A DNA stretch of 6,573 nucleotides from Coriobacteriia bacterium (GCA_009779395.1 WREJ01000066.1:1-6573); one strand, 5' to 3'. Counted from the first letter of the stretch, positions 1 to 6,396 are shown. The notes: generated from the sequence alone by a model not told the origin. Program-made: numbers and translations.

Positions 1-423
1 GGCGCGGCAAGCGGTGACCTTTTGGTCAGTGTGCATGTGCAAGAACACGAGCGTTTTGTGCGCCGTGGACAAGACCTCAATGTGCGCTTGCCGCTTTCTA
101 TTGCAGAGGCTGCTCTGGGTACGACAAAACGTATCGCGGGCTTGCTAGACGAGGTCACTGTCGAGGTACCTGCGGGCATACAGACAGGGGACAGGGTGAC
201 AGTCAAAGAGGCAGGTCTGCCCCTTGTTGGACGGAGCGATGCCAAGGGCAAGCTGTACTGTCACATCGAAGTTATCGTGCCCAAAAAGCTAGATGACACA
301 TCACGCGAACTACTGCAACAGTTAAGTCACGCCTTGGGTGACAGCGAAACCTCTGATGCTGACAATCTGCTGACACAAAACTTTGGCGACAAGGTAAAAG
401 ACTTTTTCAAGGCAAAAAAGTAG
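1..423 (+). CDS. dnaJ: Chaperone DnaJ, C-terminal part (5' end outside window)
   Basis: The reading frame is open from base 1 and stops at TAG 421-423, giving the last 140 residues of a DnaJ (Hsp40) co-chaperone. DnaJ delivers unfolded clients to DnaK in the cytoplasm and stimulates its ATPase. The visible part is the end of beta-barrel domain I and domain II. It opens with GDLLVSVHVQEHERFVRRGQDL, matching the family pattern GDL-V-V-V--H--F-R-G-DL, followed by LPLSIAEAALG, VEVPAGIQTGDRVTVKEAGLP and the closing KLYCHIEVIVPKKL strand. The last 40 residues are the helical dimerisation tail, ending in a Lys-rich KVKDFFKAKK. The J domain and zinc fingers lie upstream and cannot be checked, so a close paralogue such as CbpA is not formally excluded. 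The rsmE start lies 19 nt downstream, consistent with one transcript. Confidence 0.93.
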   Translation, partial: GAASGDLLVSVHVQEHERFVRRGQDLNVRLPLSIAEAALGTTKRIAGLLDEVTVEVPAGIQTGDRVTVKEAGLPLVGRSDAKGKLYCHIEVIVPKKLDDTSRELLQQLSHALGDSETSDADNLLTQNFGDKVKDFFKAKK

Positions 424-442
424 GAAGGGCGTCCAGCTTTCC

Positions 443-1285
443 ATGACACTGCCACGCTTTTTCATCACACTGCCCTCTGACCAACAACCCTGCGCGCCTG
501 GCAGCACGCTGCTGCTGTCGCGCACGGGGGACTTTGACGCGCAGGTTTACCACCATCTGGTCACTGTCTTGCGTCTGAAAAGCGGCGAGCAGATTCAGAT
601 TGTCCAGCGCGACAGCTGGCAGGGATGGCTGTGCCAGATTGAAACAATAGACGCAACTCAGCTGACCTTGCGCGTCATCACTAAACTCGAAGCAGCAAGC
701 GACCCCTTTGAGTTGACCTTAGTTATTGGCTGTTCAAAGGGGGACACAACCGAACAAGTCGTCCGTCAGGCAAGCGAGCTAGGTGTTGCGCGCATTATGC
801 CGGTGCTCTTTGACCGCTGTGTCAGCAGACCACGCGGCACACGCGCCGAGGGCAAAATCGCCCGCCTACAAAAGGTCGCCCAGTCCGCCGCCCAGCAGTC
901 GCAGCGCTGTGACCTGCCTATCGTAACTCAGCTGTACAGCTTTTCTGCAGCAGCTGAGCAGCTTGTCCAGCTGCAGCCAGACGCGCTGTTCATTTTGTGG
1001 GAGGAAGAAGAAGAGCCGTCCAGCACTCTGACAGAAATGCTTGCAAAGCTGCCCCTGCCCGACCCTGCAGTACGCAGGCCTCATATTGTGCTGGTCGTCG
1101 GCCCCGAGGGTGGCATTACATACAGCGAAGTTGCCGCTTTGCGTGAACTGGGTGGCAGCAGCGTCAGTTTGGGTCGCAGCATTTTGCGCGTTGACACGGC
1201 AGCCTGCGCTGCTGTGGCAATCACTGCCGCAGCACTGCGCAGCCGACTGGACGCTGCACCAGTAGCGCAGGCACAGAAACACTAG
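443..1285 (+). CDS. rsmE: 16S rRNA (uracil1498-N3)-methyltransferase RsmE
   Basis: 280 residues, slightly longer than the usual 240-250. RsmE methylates N3 of U1498 in 16S rRNA using S-adenosylmethionine; it is a SPOUT-class enzyme with a trefoil knot that acts on assembled 30S subunits. The N-terminus PRFFITL and the PUA-like segment HHLVTVLRLKSGEQIQIVQ (38-55) are typical. The catalytic domain starts at LVIGCSKGDTTEQVVRQASELGV (93-115). The SAM-binding knot is VVGPEGG (218-224) and LGRSILRVDTA (243-253), where Asp replaces the Glu of the usual ILR-ETA. The extra length comes partly from a loop with EEEEEP (187-192) and an Ala-rich tail. ATG 443 is chosen because PRFF is the conserved beginning of the family. 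The only purine-rich site, GGAAGGG at 423-429, sits 13 nt away, which is far for a ribosome binding site. mtaB follows after 2 nt. Confidence 0.95.
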   Translation: MTLPRFFITLPSDQQPCAPGSTLLLSRTGDFDAQVYHHLVTVLRLKSGEQIQIVQRDSWQGWLCQIETIDATQLTLRVITKLEAASDPFELTLVIGCSKGDTTEQVVRQASELGVARIMPVLFDRCVSRPRGTRAEGKIARLQKVAQSAAQQSQRCDLPIVTQLYSFSAAAEQLVQLQPDALFILWEEEEEPSSTLTEMLAKLPLPDPAVRRPHIVLVVGPEGGITYSEVAALRELGGSSVSLGRSILRVDTAACAAVAITAAALRSRLDAAPVAQAQKH

Positions 1286-1287
1286 CT

Positions 1288-2652
1288 GTGGCACGCTACT
1301 TTATCAAAACCTTTGGCTGCAAGGTCAATCAGGCAGAATCAAGCGAGCTTGCAGATATCCTAAAGGCTGCAGGCTTGCAGCAGACCTCTATCTTAAGCGA
1401 CGCTGACGCTGTTATTGTCAACACCTGTACGGTCACCGGCGAGGCCGACCGAAAGGTACGCAAGGCACTGCGCCGCGCTGTCCGCACAGACAGGGTGCAG
1501 ACCGTGATTGCCACGGGTTGCAGTGCCGTGCTGCTGAAAGCGCAGCTCGAAGCACTCGATGCCAAAATCACCGTCATCGCTGACAAAAGCGACATCCCCG
1601 CTGCCCTTGCTGCAGTGGTGGATGCTCTTCCAGCGGCAGAGCACGACCAGAACTCCCCCGTATCATTGCCTGACACACCCTCAACGACTGCACCCTCTGC
1701 TGGCAAACGCATTCGCGTCCCCCTCAAGGTACAAGATGGCTGCGAGGACTTTTGCAGCTACTGCATTGTTCCCTACGCGCGACCCACTTTGCAGTCAGTC
1801 AGTGCAAAGGCAGTCATCGCACACATTAATCAGCTGGTACAAAAGGGCAGCAAGGAAGTCGTTTTGACGGGCATCAATCTGGGCAACTATTCTGACAGCG
1901 GCACAGACGGCGGCGCAGCAGACATCGCTGCTCTGCTGCGCCGCATTGTAGCAGAGACTGACCTGCACCGGGTCAGGCTGTCCAGTATCGAGCCTGCACA
2001 CATAAACGATGACCTGCTCGAACTACTGGCGGCCGGTGACTTTCTGTGTCAGCACCTGCACATTCCTTTGCAGTCAGGGTCTGATGCTGTTTTGGGTGAC
2101 ATGAACCGTCGCTACACCGCTGCTGACTATCAGCAGCTGGTCGCCCGTATTCGTGACGTGGCGGCTGATACTGCCCTGACAACTGACGTGATTGTTGGCT
2201 ATCCCAGCGAGAGCGACCAAGACTGGCAGCAGACCTTAGACCTGGTGCGAACCGTTGGCTTTGCGCGGGTGCACGTTTTTCGCTACAGCAGTCGCCAGCA
2301 CACAGCTGCAGCACAGCTGACACCCCTTAACCCGCGTGTCCTTGCCCGGCGCGCTCGCGAATTGCAGGACCAGGCTGACCTGGACGCACTCCGCTACCAA
2401 AAACAGCGAATTGGCAGCATGGTCGAAGCCATCATCGAGACAATTGACTGCAGCACACAGCGTGCGATAGGGACAACGCGTGAGTATCTGCGTATTGCTC
2501 TGCCGGCGACTGACTTGTCGCTTGGTGATGTCGTGCAGCTGCGCCTTTCGCAGGCGAATTTTGATACCATAGAAGCAGCGGACGAGAGCTTTGACCATGA
2601 CGATGACCATGACGATGATGTAGGCGATTATTCAGAGGGGGAGCAACAATAG
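1288..2652 (+). CDS. mtaB: tRNA (N6-threonylcarbamoyladenosine(37)-C2)-methylthiotransferase MtaB
   Basis: 454 residues. MtaB is a radical-SAM enzyme with two iron-sulfur clusters that converts t6A37 to ms2t6A in ANN-decoding tRNAs. The N-terminal UPF0004 domain carries Cys11 (TFGCKVNQAES, the MtaB-type start), Cys47 (VNTCTVTGEADRK) and Cys78 (ATGCSA), ligands of the auxiliary cluster. The radical-SAM motif C-x3-C-x2-C is Cys152, Cys156 and Cys159 in GCEDFCSYCIVPYAR. Further signatures are SSIEP (232-236), LHIPLQSGSD (257-266), MNRRY (272-276) and TDVIVGYPSE (299-308). A C-terminal TRAM RNA-binding domain spans about 374-428. Two oddities: the usual ARG-x-x-RSR after the cluster reads ARPTLQSVS, and the protein ends in an acidic Asp/His tail (about 434-454). 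Start GTG 1288 gives the conserved N-terminus but has no clear ribosome binding site, suggesting coupling to rsmE, whose stop is 2 nt upstream. Confidence 0.95.
   Translation: MARYFIKTFGCKVNQAESSELADILKAAGLQQTSILSDADAVIVNTCTVTGEADRKVRKALRRAVRTDRVQTVIATGCSAVLLKAQLEALDAKITVIADKSDIPAALAAVVDALPAAEHDQNSPVSLPDTPSTTAPSAGKRIRVPLKVQDGCEDFCSYCIVPYARPTLQSVSAKAVIAHINQLVQKGSKEVVLTGINLGNYSDSGTDGGAADIAALLRRIVAETDLHRVRLSSIEPAHINDDLLELLAAGDFLCQHLHIPLQSGSDAVLGDMNRRYTAADYQQLVARIRDVAADTALTTDVIVGYPSESDQDWQQTLDLVRTVGFARVHVFRYSSRQHTAAAQLTPLNPRVLARRARELQDQADLDALRYQKQRIGSMVEAIIETIDCSTQRAIGTTREYLRIALPATDLSLGDVVQLRLSQANFDTIEAADESFDHDDDHDDDVGDYSEGEQQ
2593..2616 (+). repeat. Two tandem 12-bp units encoding a DHDD acidic tail
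   Basis: GACCATGACGAT occurs twice in direct succession (2593-2604 and 2605-2616) near the 3' end of mtaB and is followed by GATG. It encodes the repeated Asp-His-Asp-Asp of the acidic tail after the TRAM domain. Being a multiple of three, copy-number change would keep the frame. Slippage is a plausible origin (inference). Confidence 0.8.
2634..2643 (+). promoter_or_regulatory. Ribosome binding site of phoH, pointing to an AUA start
   Basis: AGAGGGGGAG is a strong purine-rich site within the last codons of mtaB. The octamer AGAGGGGG (2634-2641) is followed by 7 nt and then ATA 2649. The same octamer occurs at 3680-3687 before the GTG start of ybeY, with a 6-nt spacer. No ATG, GTG or TTG lies in the phoH frame at a workable distance from this site, so it supports initiation at ATA 2649. 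Confidence 0.7.
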
Positions 2653-3710
2653 GCACTGCAGAAAAGCAAAAACACACACAGCATTTTCAGCTGCCCGACA
2701 GCATCAATCCTGTGGAATTGCTGGGGCAACGTGACGAATATCTGCGTCTGATTAACCAGCGTATGCACGCGCAAACAGTGGTACGGGGCAACGAGGCGAC
2801 CATTACGGGAGACCTGGCTGACATTGCTACGGTTCACACCCTGTTTACTGATCTGATTGCGCTGCTTAACAGCAAGGAATCGCTTGACCGTGCTACGGTT
2901 GAGCGTTATCTGGATATTGTGATTCACAGTGACCTCAGCCCAGTACAGTTGTCGCTTGATCGCATTGCAACCTATCGCGGCAAGGCGGTACGTGCCAAAA
3001 CGCTGGGGCAAAAGCTGTATGTAGACACGGTGCGTACTAACTCGATTACCTTTGGGATTGGACCTGCGGGAACCGGCAAGACCTATCTTGCGATGGCCCT
3101 GGCTGTCGAAGCACTTAAAGCAAAGCAGGTTAAACGTCTTATTTTGACGCGCCCAGCCGTCGAAGCGGGCGAAAACCTGGGATTTCTGCCGGGTTCGCTG
3201 GTCGAAAAAGTTGACCCCTACCTGCGCCCCCTTTATGACGCGCTGCTTGACATGATGGAGCCAGAGCGATCTGCACAGCTGCTCGAAACGGGTGTCATCG
3301 AGATCGCCCCCATTGCCTTTATGCGCGGCAGAACCCTAAACGATGCCTTTATCATCGTGGACGAGGCGCAAAATACGACCTCGGCACAGATGAAGATGCT
3401 GCTGACACGCCTAGGTTTTAACAGCAGAATGGTTGTCACCGGCGACATCACCCAGATAGATTTGCCCCGGGGTAAAAGTGGTCTGACCGAGGTAGAGTCC
3501 ATTTTGGGCAGCGTTGACGGCGTAGGATTTTCTTACTTTAGCGGCAAAGATGTCGTGCGCCACAAACTGGTGCAGCGCATTGTCGAAGCCTACAACATTT
3601 TCGAGGACGGCAGCGTGCAACCACAGCTGCCTGGCGTAGAAAATGACGCAGATGATGCGACCACAGCTGCGAACACCACAGAGGGGGTCAAGGGTGAGCA
3701 TACAGATTAA
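2649..3710 (+). CDS. phoH: PhoH-like ATPase, probable AUA start
   Basis: 353 residues if started at ATA 2649, 332 if started at GTG 2712. PhoH-family proteins are cytoplasmic P-loop ATPases linked to RNA metabolism and encoded next to ybeY in many bacteria; the exact reaction is unsettled. Residues here are numbered from the AUA start. Walker A is GPAGTGKT (138-145), Walker B is IIVDEAQ (235-241), and the family blocks TRPAVEAGENLGFLPG (167-182) and VVTGDITQIDLPRGKSGL (262-279) are intact. The family N-terminus, LP-S--PVELLGQRDEYLRLI, begins before GTG 2712: LPDSINP lies at residues 15-21, encoded at 2691-2711. Between the in-frame stop at 2616-2618 and GTG 2712 there is no ATG, GTG or TTG. 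ATA 2649 overlaps the mtaB stop in the form ATAG and has an ideal ribosome binding site; GTG 2712 has none. The C-terminus is an acidic, low-complexity tail that overlaps ybeY by 17 nt. Confidence 0.9.
   Translation: MGTAEKQKHTQHFQLPDSINPVELLGQRDEYLRLINQRMHAQTVVRGNEATITGDLADIATVHTLFTDLIALLNSKESLDRATVERYLDIVIHSDLSPVQLSLDRIATYRGKAVRAKTLGQKLYVDTVRTNSITFGIGPAGTGKTYLAMALAVEALKAKQVKRLILTRPAVEAGENLGFLPGSLVEKVDPYLRPLYDALLDMMEPERSAQLLETGVIEIAPIAFMRGRTLNDAFIIVDEAQNTTSAQMKMLLTRLGFNSRMVVTGDITQIDLPRGKSGLTEVESILGSVDGVGFSYFSGKDVVRHKLVQRIVEAYNIFEDGSVQPQLPGVENDADDATTAANTTEGVKGEHTD
3680..3687 (+). promoter_or_regulatory. Ribosome binding site deciding the ybeY GTG start
   Basis: AGAGGGGG lies 6 nt before GTG 3694, inside the end of phoH. 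It selects GTG 3694 over the in-frame ATGs at 3643 and 3652-3654, which would add a Pro/Arg-rich leader (MTQMMRPQLRTPQRG) unlike YbeY proteins. Confidence 0.75.
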
Positions 3711-4197
3711 CAATCAGTCAGACTACGCTTTGGAAAAAGACCTGTTGGCAGAGTACGTCCAGTTATGCGAATACCTGCTACTACAACAATCAGCACCGCC
3801 TGGCGCAGAACTGTCGGTGACTTTTGTAGATGAGACAGAAATGGACGCACTCAACAAGGCCTATCGTGGCAAGCAGGGGGCAACTGACGTGCTTGCTTTT
3901 CCCTGTGACACAGCGGCAAGCGATGCGAGCGACACAGACAACAAAGGTGACAAGCTGCCGACTCTGCTAGGAGATGTGGTGATTGCTCCCCAGGTGGCAC
4001 TGCAGCAAAACAGTGATGTGGCGGCTGAAATTCGGCTGCTGTTGGTGCACGGTGTTTTGCATTTGCTGGGTTACACGCACGACGATGACCAGGCGGCCGC
4101 CTGTATGGAGGCGCGCGAGCACGAGTTACTGAGTGATTGGGCGCAGTTGTGGCAGGGAAATCCGCATACTTGCCCGCAGGGAGGGTGCCGTGACTAG
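3694..4197 (+). CDS. ybeY: Endoribonuclease YbeY (16S rRNA maturation)
   Basis: 167 residues from GTG 3694, normal for the family (about 150-180). YbeY is a zinc-dependent single-strand endoribonuclease needed for 16S rRNA 3'-end processing and 70S quality control. The zinc site is HGVLHLLGYTH, with His119, His123 and His129; Thr128 stands where most homologues have Asp (GYDH). The upstream signature NKAYRGKQGATDVLAFP (54-70) includes the conserved Arg58 and TDVL-FP, and LLGDVVIAP (91-99) is the conserved strand before the helix carrying the histidines. An Asp/Ser-rich insertion (about 72-87, SDASDTDNKGD) lengthens the loop after AFP. The short C-terminal extension holds two cysteines (CPQGGC, 160-165) of unknown meaning. 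It overlaps phoH by 17 nt and dgkA by 8 nt, suggesting translational coupling. Pairing with phoH and era fits a role in ribosome assembly. Confidence 0.94.
   Translation: MSIQINNQSDYALEKDLLAEYVQLCEYLLLQQSAPPGAELSVTFVDETEMDALNKAYRGKQGATDVLAFPCDTAASDASDTDNKGDKLPTLLGDVVIAPQVALQQNSDVAAEIRLLLVHGVLHLLGYTHDDDQAAACMEAREHELLSDWAQLWQGNPHTCPQGGCRD
4178..4185 (+). promoter_or_regulatory. Ribosome binding site deciding the dgkA GTG start
   Basis: AGGGAGGG ends 4 nt before GTG 4190. It lies inside the last codons of ybeY and supports a start at 4190 rather than at the upstream ATG 4133, which would place 19 unlikely charged residues before the membrane protein. Confidence 0.65.
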
Positions 4198-4555
4198 GCA
4201 ACCTCTGTGGAAAAGCTGGGTCGTTGCCTGTGTTGGTTTGCTGCAGGCGATACGCAGCGAGCGTAATGTTGCCATCATTGTGGTCTGTCTGCTGCTGACT
4301 GTCATGCTGTCTGCGCTACTGCGTCTGTCGGCAATTGAGTGGTGTCTGGTAGCGGTCTGCTGTGCTTTGGTGCTGGTGACAGAGCTGCTTAATACAGCAA
4401 TCGAAGCGGTAACCGACCTTGCCTGCGAGCAGCAGCATCCGCTGGCAGCAATTGCCAAAGACACGGCGTCTGCAGCAACACTGGTGGCAGTTATAGCATC
4501 GCTGGTTGTTGGTCTGATAATTTTTGCTCCAAAGATAGTCGGTCTGCTGTGCTAG
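4190..4555 (+). CDS. dgkA: DgkA-family lipid kinase (undecaprenol or diacylglycerol kinase)
   Basis: 121 residues from GTG 4190, the usual size for this small integral membrane kinase. In Gram-positives the family mainly phosphorylates undecaprenol, refilling the lipid carrier for cell wall synthesis; in Proteobacteria the substrate is diacylglycerol. The substrate cannot be read from sequence, but location beside ybeY and era is the Gram-positive pattern. Three hydrophobic segments are visible at about 27-45, 50-66 and 93-118. The active-site motif is ELLNTAIEAVTDL (65-77), with Glu65, Asn68 and Glu72 matching the catalytic E-x2-N-x3-E. The second signature, AAIAKDTASAATL (86-98), resembles the family KD-A-AAVL block. 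The N-terminal amphipathic part has Glu24 in RSERN, but the following FRIH of most homologues is replaced by VAII. It overlaps ybeY by 8 nt and era by 7 nt. Confidence 0.9.
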   Translation: MTRQPLWKSWVVACVGLLQAIRSERNVAIIVVCLLLTVMLSALLRLSAIEWCLVAVCCALVLVTELLNTAIEAVTDLACEQQHPLAAIAKDTASAATLVAVIASLVVGLIIFAPKIVGLLC

Positions 4556-5466
4556 CGGCAGTACCCGATGATTTTCGTTCTGGATTTGTGACCCTTGCGG
4601 GCAGACCCAACGCTGGCAAATCAACGCTTGCAAACGCGCTGGTTGGCAGCAAGGTTGCCATTACCTCGGCTGCACCGCAGACAACACGCCACCGCTTGCG
4701 CGCGATTTTAACCACGCACGAGGCACAGATTATTCTGGTCGACACTCCAGGACTACACAAAGCAAAAGACGCGCTGGGCGAAGAGGTCAATCGCTCGACC
4801 TACAAGGCACTTGAGGACACCGACTTGTCCGTTTTACTGATTGATGCGACCCGCCCGCTGGGAAAGGGTGACATCTGGGTCTTTGACCTGCTGAAAAAGG
4901 CTGCTGGTGGTACAGAGCCCTTGGTGCTGTTTACTAAAAGTGACATCGCAACAGCAGAGCAGCTTGACCAGCAACGCCAGTCCCTCGCTGCCTTTACCAC
5001 GCAGCAGGCGCAGGTGATTTCAGCACGTACGGGACAGGGCACGGCAGAGTTTGTCCAGTCCATCACGGTACTGCTGCCCCGTGGGCCTCTGTGGTTTCCG
5101 GCAGATATACAAACGGACCAGCCCTTTGAAACACTGATCGCCGAGTTCATCCGCGAAAAGGTACTGCGCAGCACTTTTGACGAGGTACCCCATGCCATTG
5201 GCCTGCGCATTGACGAGGTCGACCAAAATCTACAGCGTGACCTGACTAAAATCGCCGCAACCATTTTTGTCGAGCGCGACTCGCAAAAGGGTATTATCAT
5301 CGGCAAGCACGGCGCAGGTATCAAGGCTATTGGCAGCGATGCCCGTGCAGACCTTGAACTGCTGCTGGGAACGCGCGTTTTTCTTGACCTGCGGGTGAAA
5401 GTCAAAAAGAACTGGCGCAAAGACAGCACGCAAATTCGCCGCTTTGGTTACGGCGAGGGTTCCTAG
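4549..5466 (+). CDS. era: Ribosome assembly GTPase Era
   Basis: 305 residues, normal for Era. Era binds GTP and the 3' end of 16S rRNA and promotes 30S maturation. The GTPase domain has G1 GRPNAGKS (18-25), G2 PQTTRHR (43-49), G3 DTPG (65-68), G4 TKSD (129-132) and G5 SAR (158-160). G4 has Thr where Era normally has Asn (NK-D); TK-D also occurs in other P-loop GTPases such as EngB and dynamins, so guanine binding is probably kept. The C-terminal KH domain carries GKHGAGIKAIG (252-262), the GxxG loop that holds rRNA, then LDLRVKVKKNWRKD (279-292). The opening DFRSGFVTLAGRPN is the form common in actinobacterial Era. Start GTG 4549 overlaps the dgkA stop by 7 nt and lacks a clear ribosome binding site, suggesting coupling to dgkA. 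Confidence 0.96.
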   Translation: MLAAVPDDFRSGFVTLAGRPNAGKSTLANALVGSKVAITSAAPQTTRHRLRAILTTHEAQIILVDTPGLHKAKDALGEEVNRSTYKALEDTDLSVLLIDATRPLGKGDIWVFDLLKKAAGGTEPLVLFTKSDIATAEQLDQQRQSLAAFTTQQAQVISARTGQGTAEFVQSITVLLPRGPLWFPADIQTDQPFETLIAEFIREKVLRSTFDEVPHAIGLRIDEVDQNLQRDLTKIAATIFVERDSQKGIIIGKHGAGIKAIGSDARADLELLLGTRVFLDLRVKVKKNWRKDSTQIRRFGYGEGS

Positions 5467-5474
5467 CAGCTGCC

Positions 5475-6197
5475 ATGCCTAGCTATACGGCAGAAGCACT
5501 GGTACTGGCAAAGACCAAACTGGCAGAGACTGACCTTATCCTGACACTATTGACCTCAGGTGACAGTCAAATTCGTGCCGTAGCAAAGGGTGCCCGTAAA
5601 CCCGGCGCCAAACTGTGTGGTCTGTCAGAACCCTTTACTGTTATCGAAGCAAAGTTTCATCCAGGAAAATCACTCGACATCATCAGCGAGGCACGTGGCA
5701 CCTGTGCCTACGGGACGCTGCGCCATGACTATAATCGCCTGATGGCGGGCAGCGTTGCCCTCGAGTTGGCAGCACAGGCAACCAATGACGGGGACAGCAT
5801 CGCGCGCCTGTACGCACTGACGTGTGCCTATCTAGACGTGCTGAACGCCGCAAACACCACTGACGTGCAGCTGCCCACCCTGCTAGCGGCATACCTGCTA
5901 AAGACTATGGCACTGATTGGCTATTCGCCTGAACACGAGTTGTGTGCGCACAATCCGCAGCTGGCTGTTCTTTTGGGTAGTACTTTTGCTGGTCTGGCAG
6001 AGTCTGTCCACAGCAGTTCCCCTTCGGCGAATGGTCCAGACTCCTCCGCGAATGGACCAGCCACCTACTCTGCCAGTGACACACAAGCCGTCCTGGCGCC
6101 CATCAGCCCAGCAGCACTGCGCGCTACAATTCGCTTTACCGAAAAACATCTACCAGCGACCTTAAAATCTTTGAGATACTACCAAAAATCGCTGTAA
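5475..6197 (+). CDS. recO: DNA repair protein RecO
   Basis: 240 residues, typical for RecO. RecO works with RecR, and where present RecF, to load RecA on SSB-coated single-stranded DNA in gap repair and to anneal strands. The N-terminal OB fold spans about 1-80: YTAEALVLAKTKLAETDLILTLLTSGDSQIRAVAKGARKPGAKLCGLSEPFTVIEAKF matches the family pattern E-D-I-L-T...G...AKGARK...L-PF. The helical C-terminal domain follows, with LPTLLAAYLLKTMALIGYSPEHELC (133-157). The usual four-cysteine zinc knuckle after this point is absent: only Cys157 remains, and a Ser/Ala/Asn/Gly/Pro linker (about 179-203) fills the place. The end, RATIRFTEKHLPATLKSLRYY, is typical. ATG 5475 lies 8 nt after the era stop; a GAGGG site lies about 16 nt upstream, so era translation may feed it. 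This is probably the last gene of the operon. Confidence 0.92.
   Translation: MPSYTAEALVLAKTKLAETDLILTLLTSGDSQIRAVAKGARKPGAKLCGLSEPFTVIEAKFHPGKSLDIISEARGTCAYGTLRHDYNRLMAGSVALELAAQATNDGDSIARLYALTCAYLDVLNAANTTDVQLPTLLAAYLLKTMALIGYSPEHELCAHNPQLAVLLGSTFAGLAESVHSSSPSANGPDSSANGPATYSASDTQAVLAPISPAALRATIRFTEKHLPATLKSLRYYQKSL
6024..6060 (+). repeat. Imperfect 21-bp-period direct repeat inside recO
   Basis: TCGGCGAATGGTCCAG (6024-6039) and TCCGCGAATGGACCAG (6045-6060) match at 14 of 16 positions with a 21-nt period. Both encode Ser-Ala-Asn-Gly-Pro, and both differences are silent third-position changes. The repeat lies in the low-complexity linker that replaces the RecO zinc knuckle. Confidence 0.75.
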
Positions 6198-6255
6198 GCT
6201 GGGCTTTGTGTAGCTACTCGTCTCATCTTAAATGTTAGTGTGTTAAACTCATAAG

Positions 6256-6396
6256 TGCTTAATATCAGGTGCAATTCATCTGACTGAAAACTTGGCAATG
6301 CATTTGCAAGCAGATGCTGTCTGCAACAAGTAGTGAGGCGTCTACCCCTCTTATCTGTTGCGGGCACAGTCGTTGCTTCGCACCTGATATTAAGCA
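6256..6396. repeat. Perfect 17-bp inverted repeat spanning 141 bp after recO
   Basis: TGCTTAATATCAGGTGC (6256-6272) is the exact reverse complement of GCACCTGATATTAAGCA (6380-6396). The arms are 107 nt apart and match without gaps. In RNA the interior can form smaller hairpins, for example GCATTT (6300-6305) with AGATGC (6312-6317). Trinucleotides AAG abut both outer edges (6253-6255 and 6397-6399), which could be a small target duplication or chance. Possible meanings are a long closing stem of a structured RNA, the ends of a small non-autonomous element, or an invertible segment. The pairing itself is certain; the function is unknown. Confidence 0.85.

Noticed and set aside
866..1294. Minus-strand frame opposite rsmE with many cysteines
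   Set aside because: It covers the conserved knot region of RsmE, and its composition reflects reverse-complemented Ala and Gln codons.
3643..3693. Upstream ATG starts for ybeY
   Set aside because: They add a Pro/Arg-rich leader foreign to the family. GTG 3694 has a strong, well-spaced ribosome binding site.
4133..4189. Upstream ATG start for dgkA
   Set aside because: The extension is charged, unlike family N-termini, and overlaps ybeY further. GTG 4190 has AGGGAGGG just upstream.
4800..5429. Long open frame on the minus strand opposite era (209 codons)
   Set aside because: It lies entirely antisense to a clear Era with intact motifs. Its Ser/Arg-rich composition is that of a shadow frame, and it has no recognisable domain.
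6256..6396. CRISPR repeat or tRNA/tmRNA gene
   Set aside because: Only one inverted pair and no spaced direct repeats; no T-loop GGTTCGA-type sequence or CCA-proximal acceptor stem.
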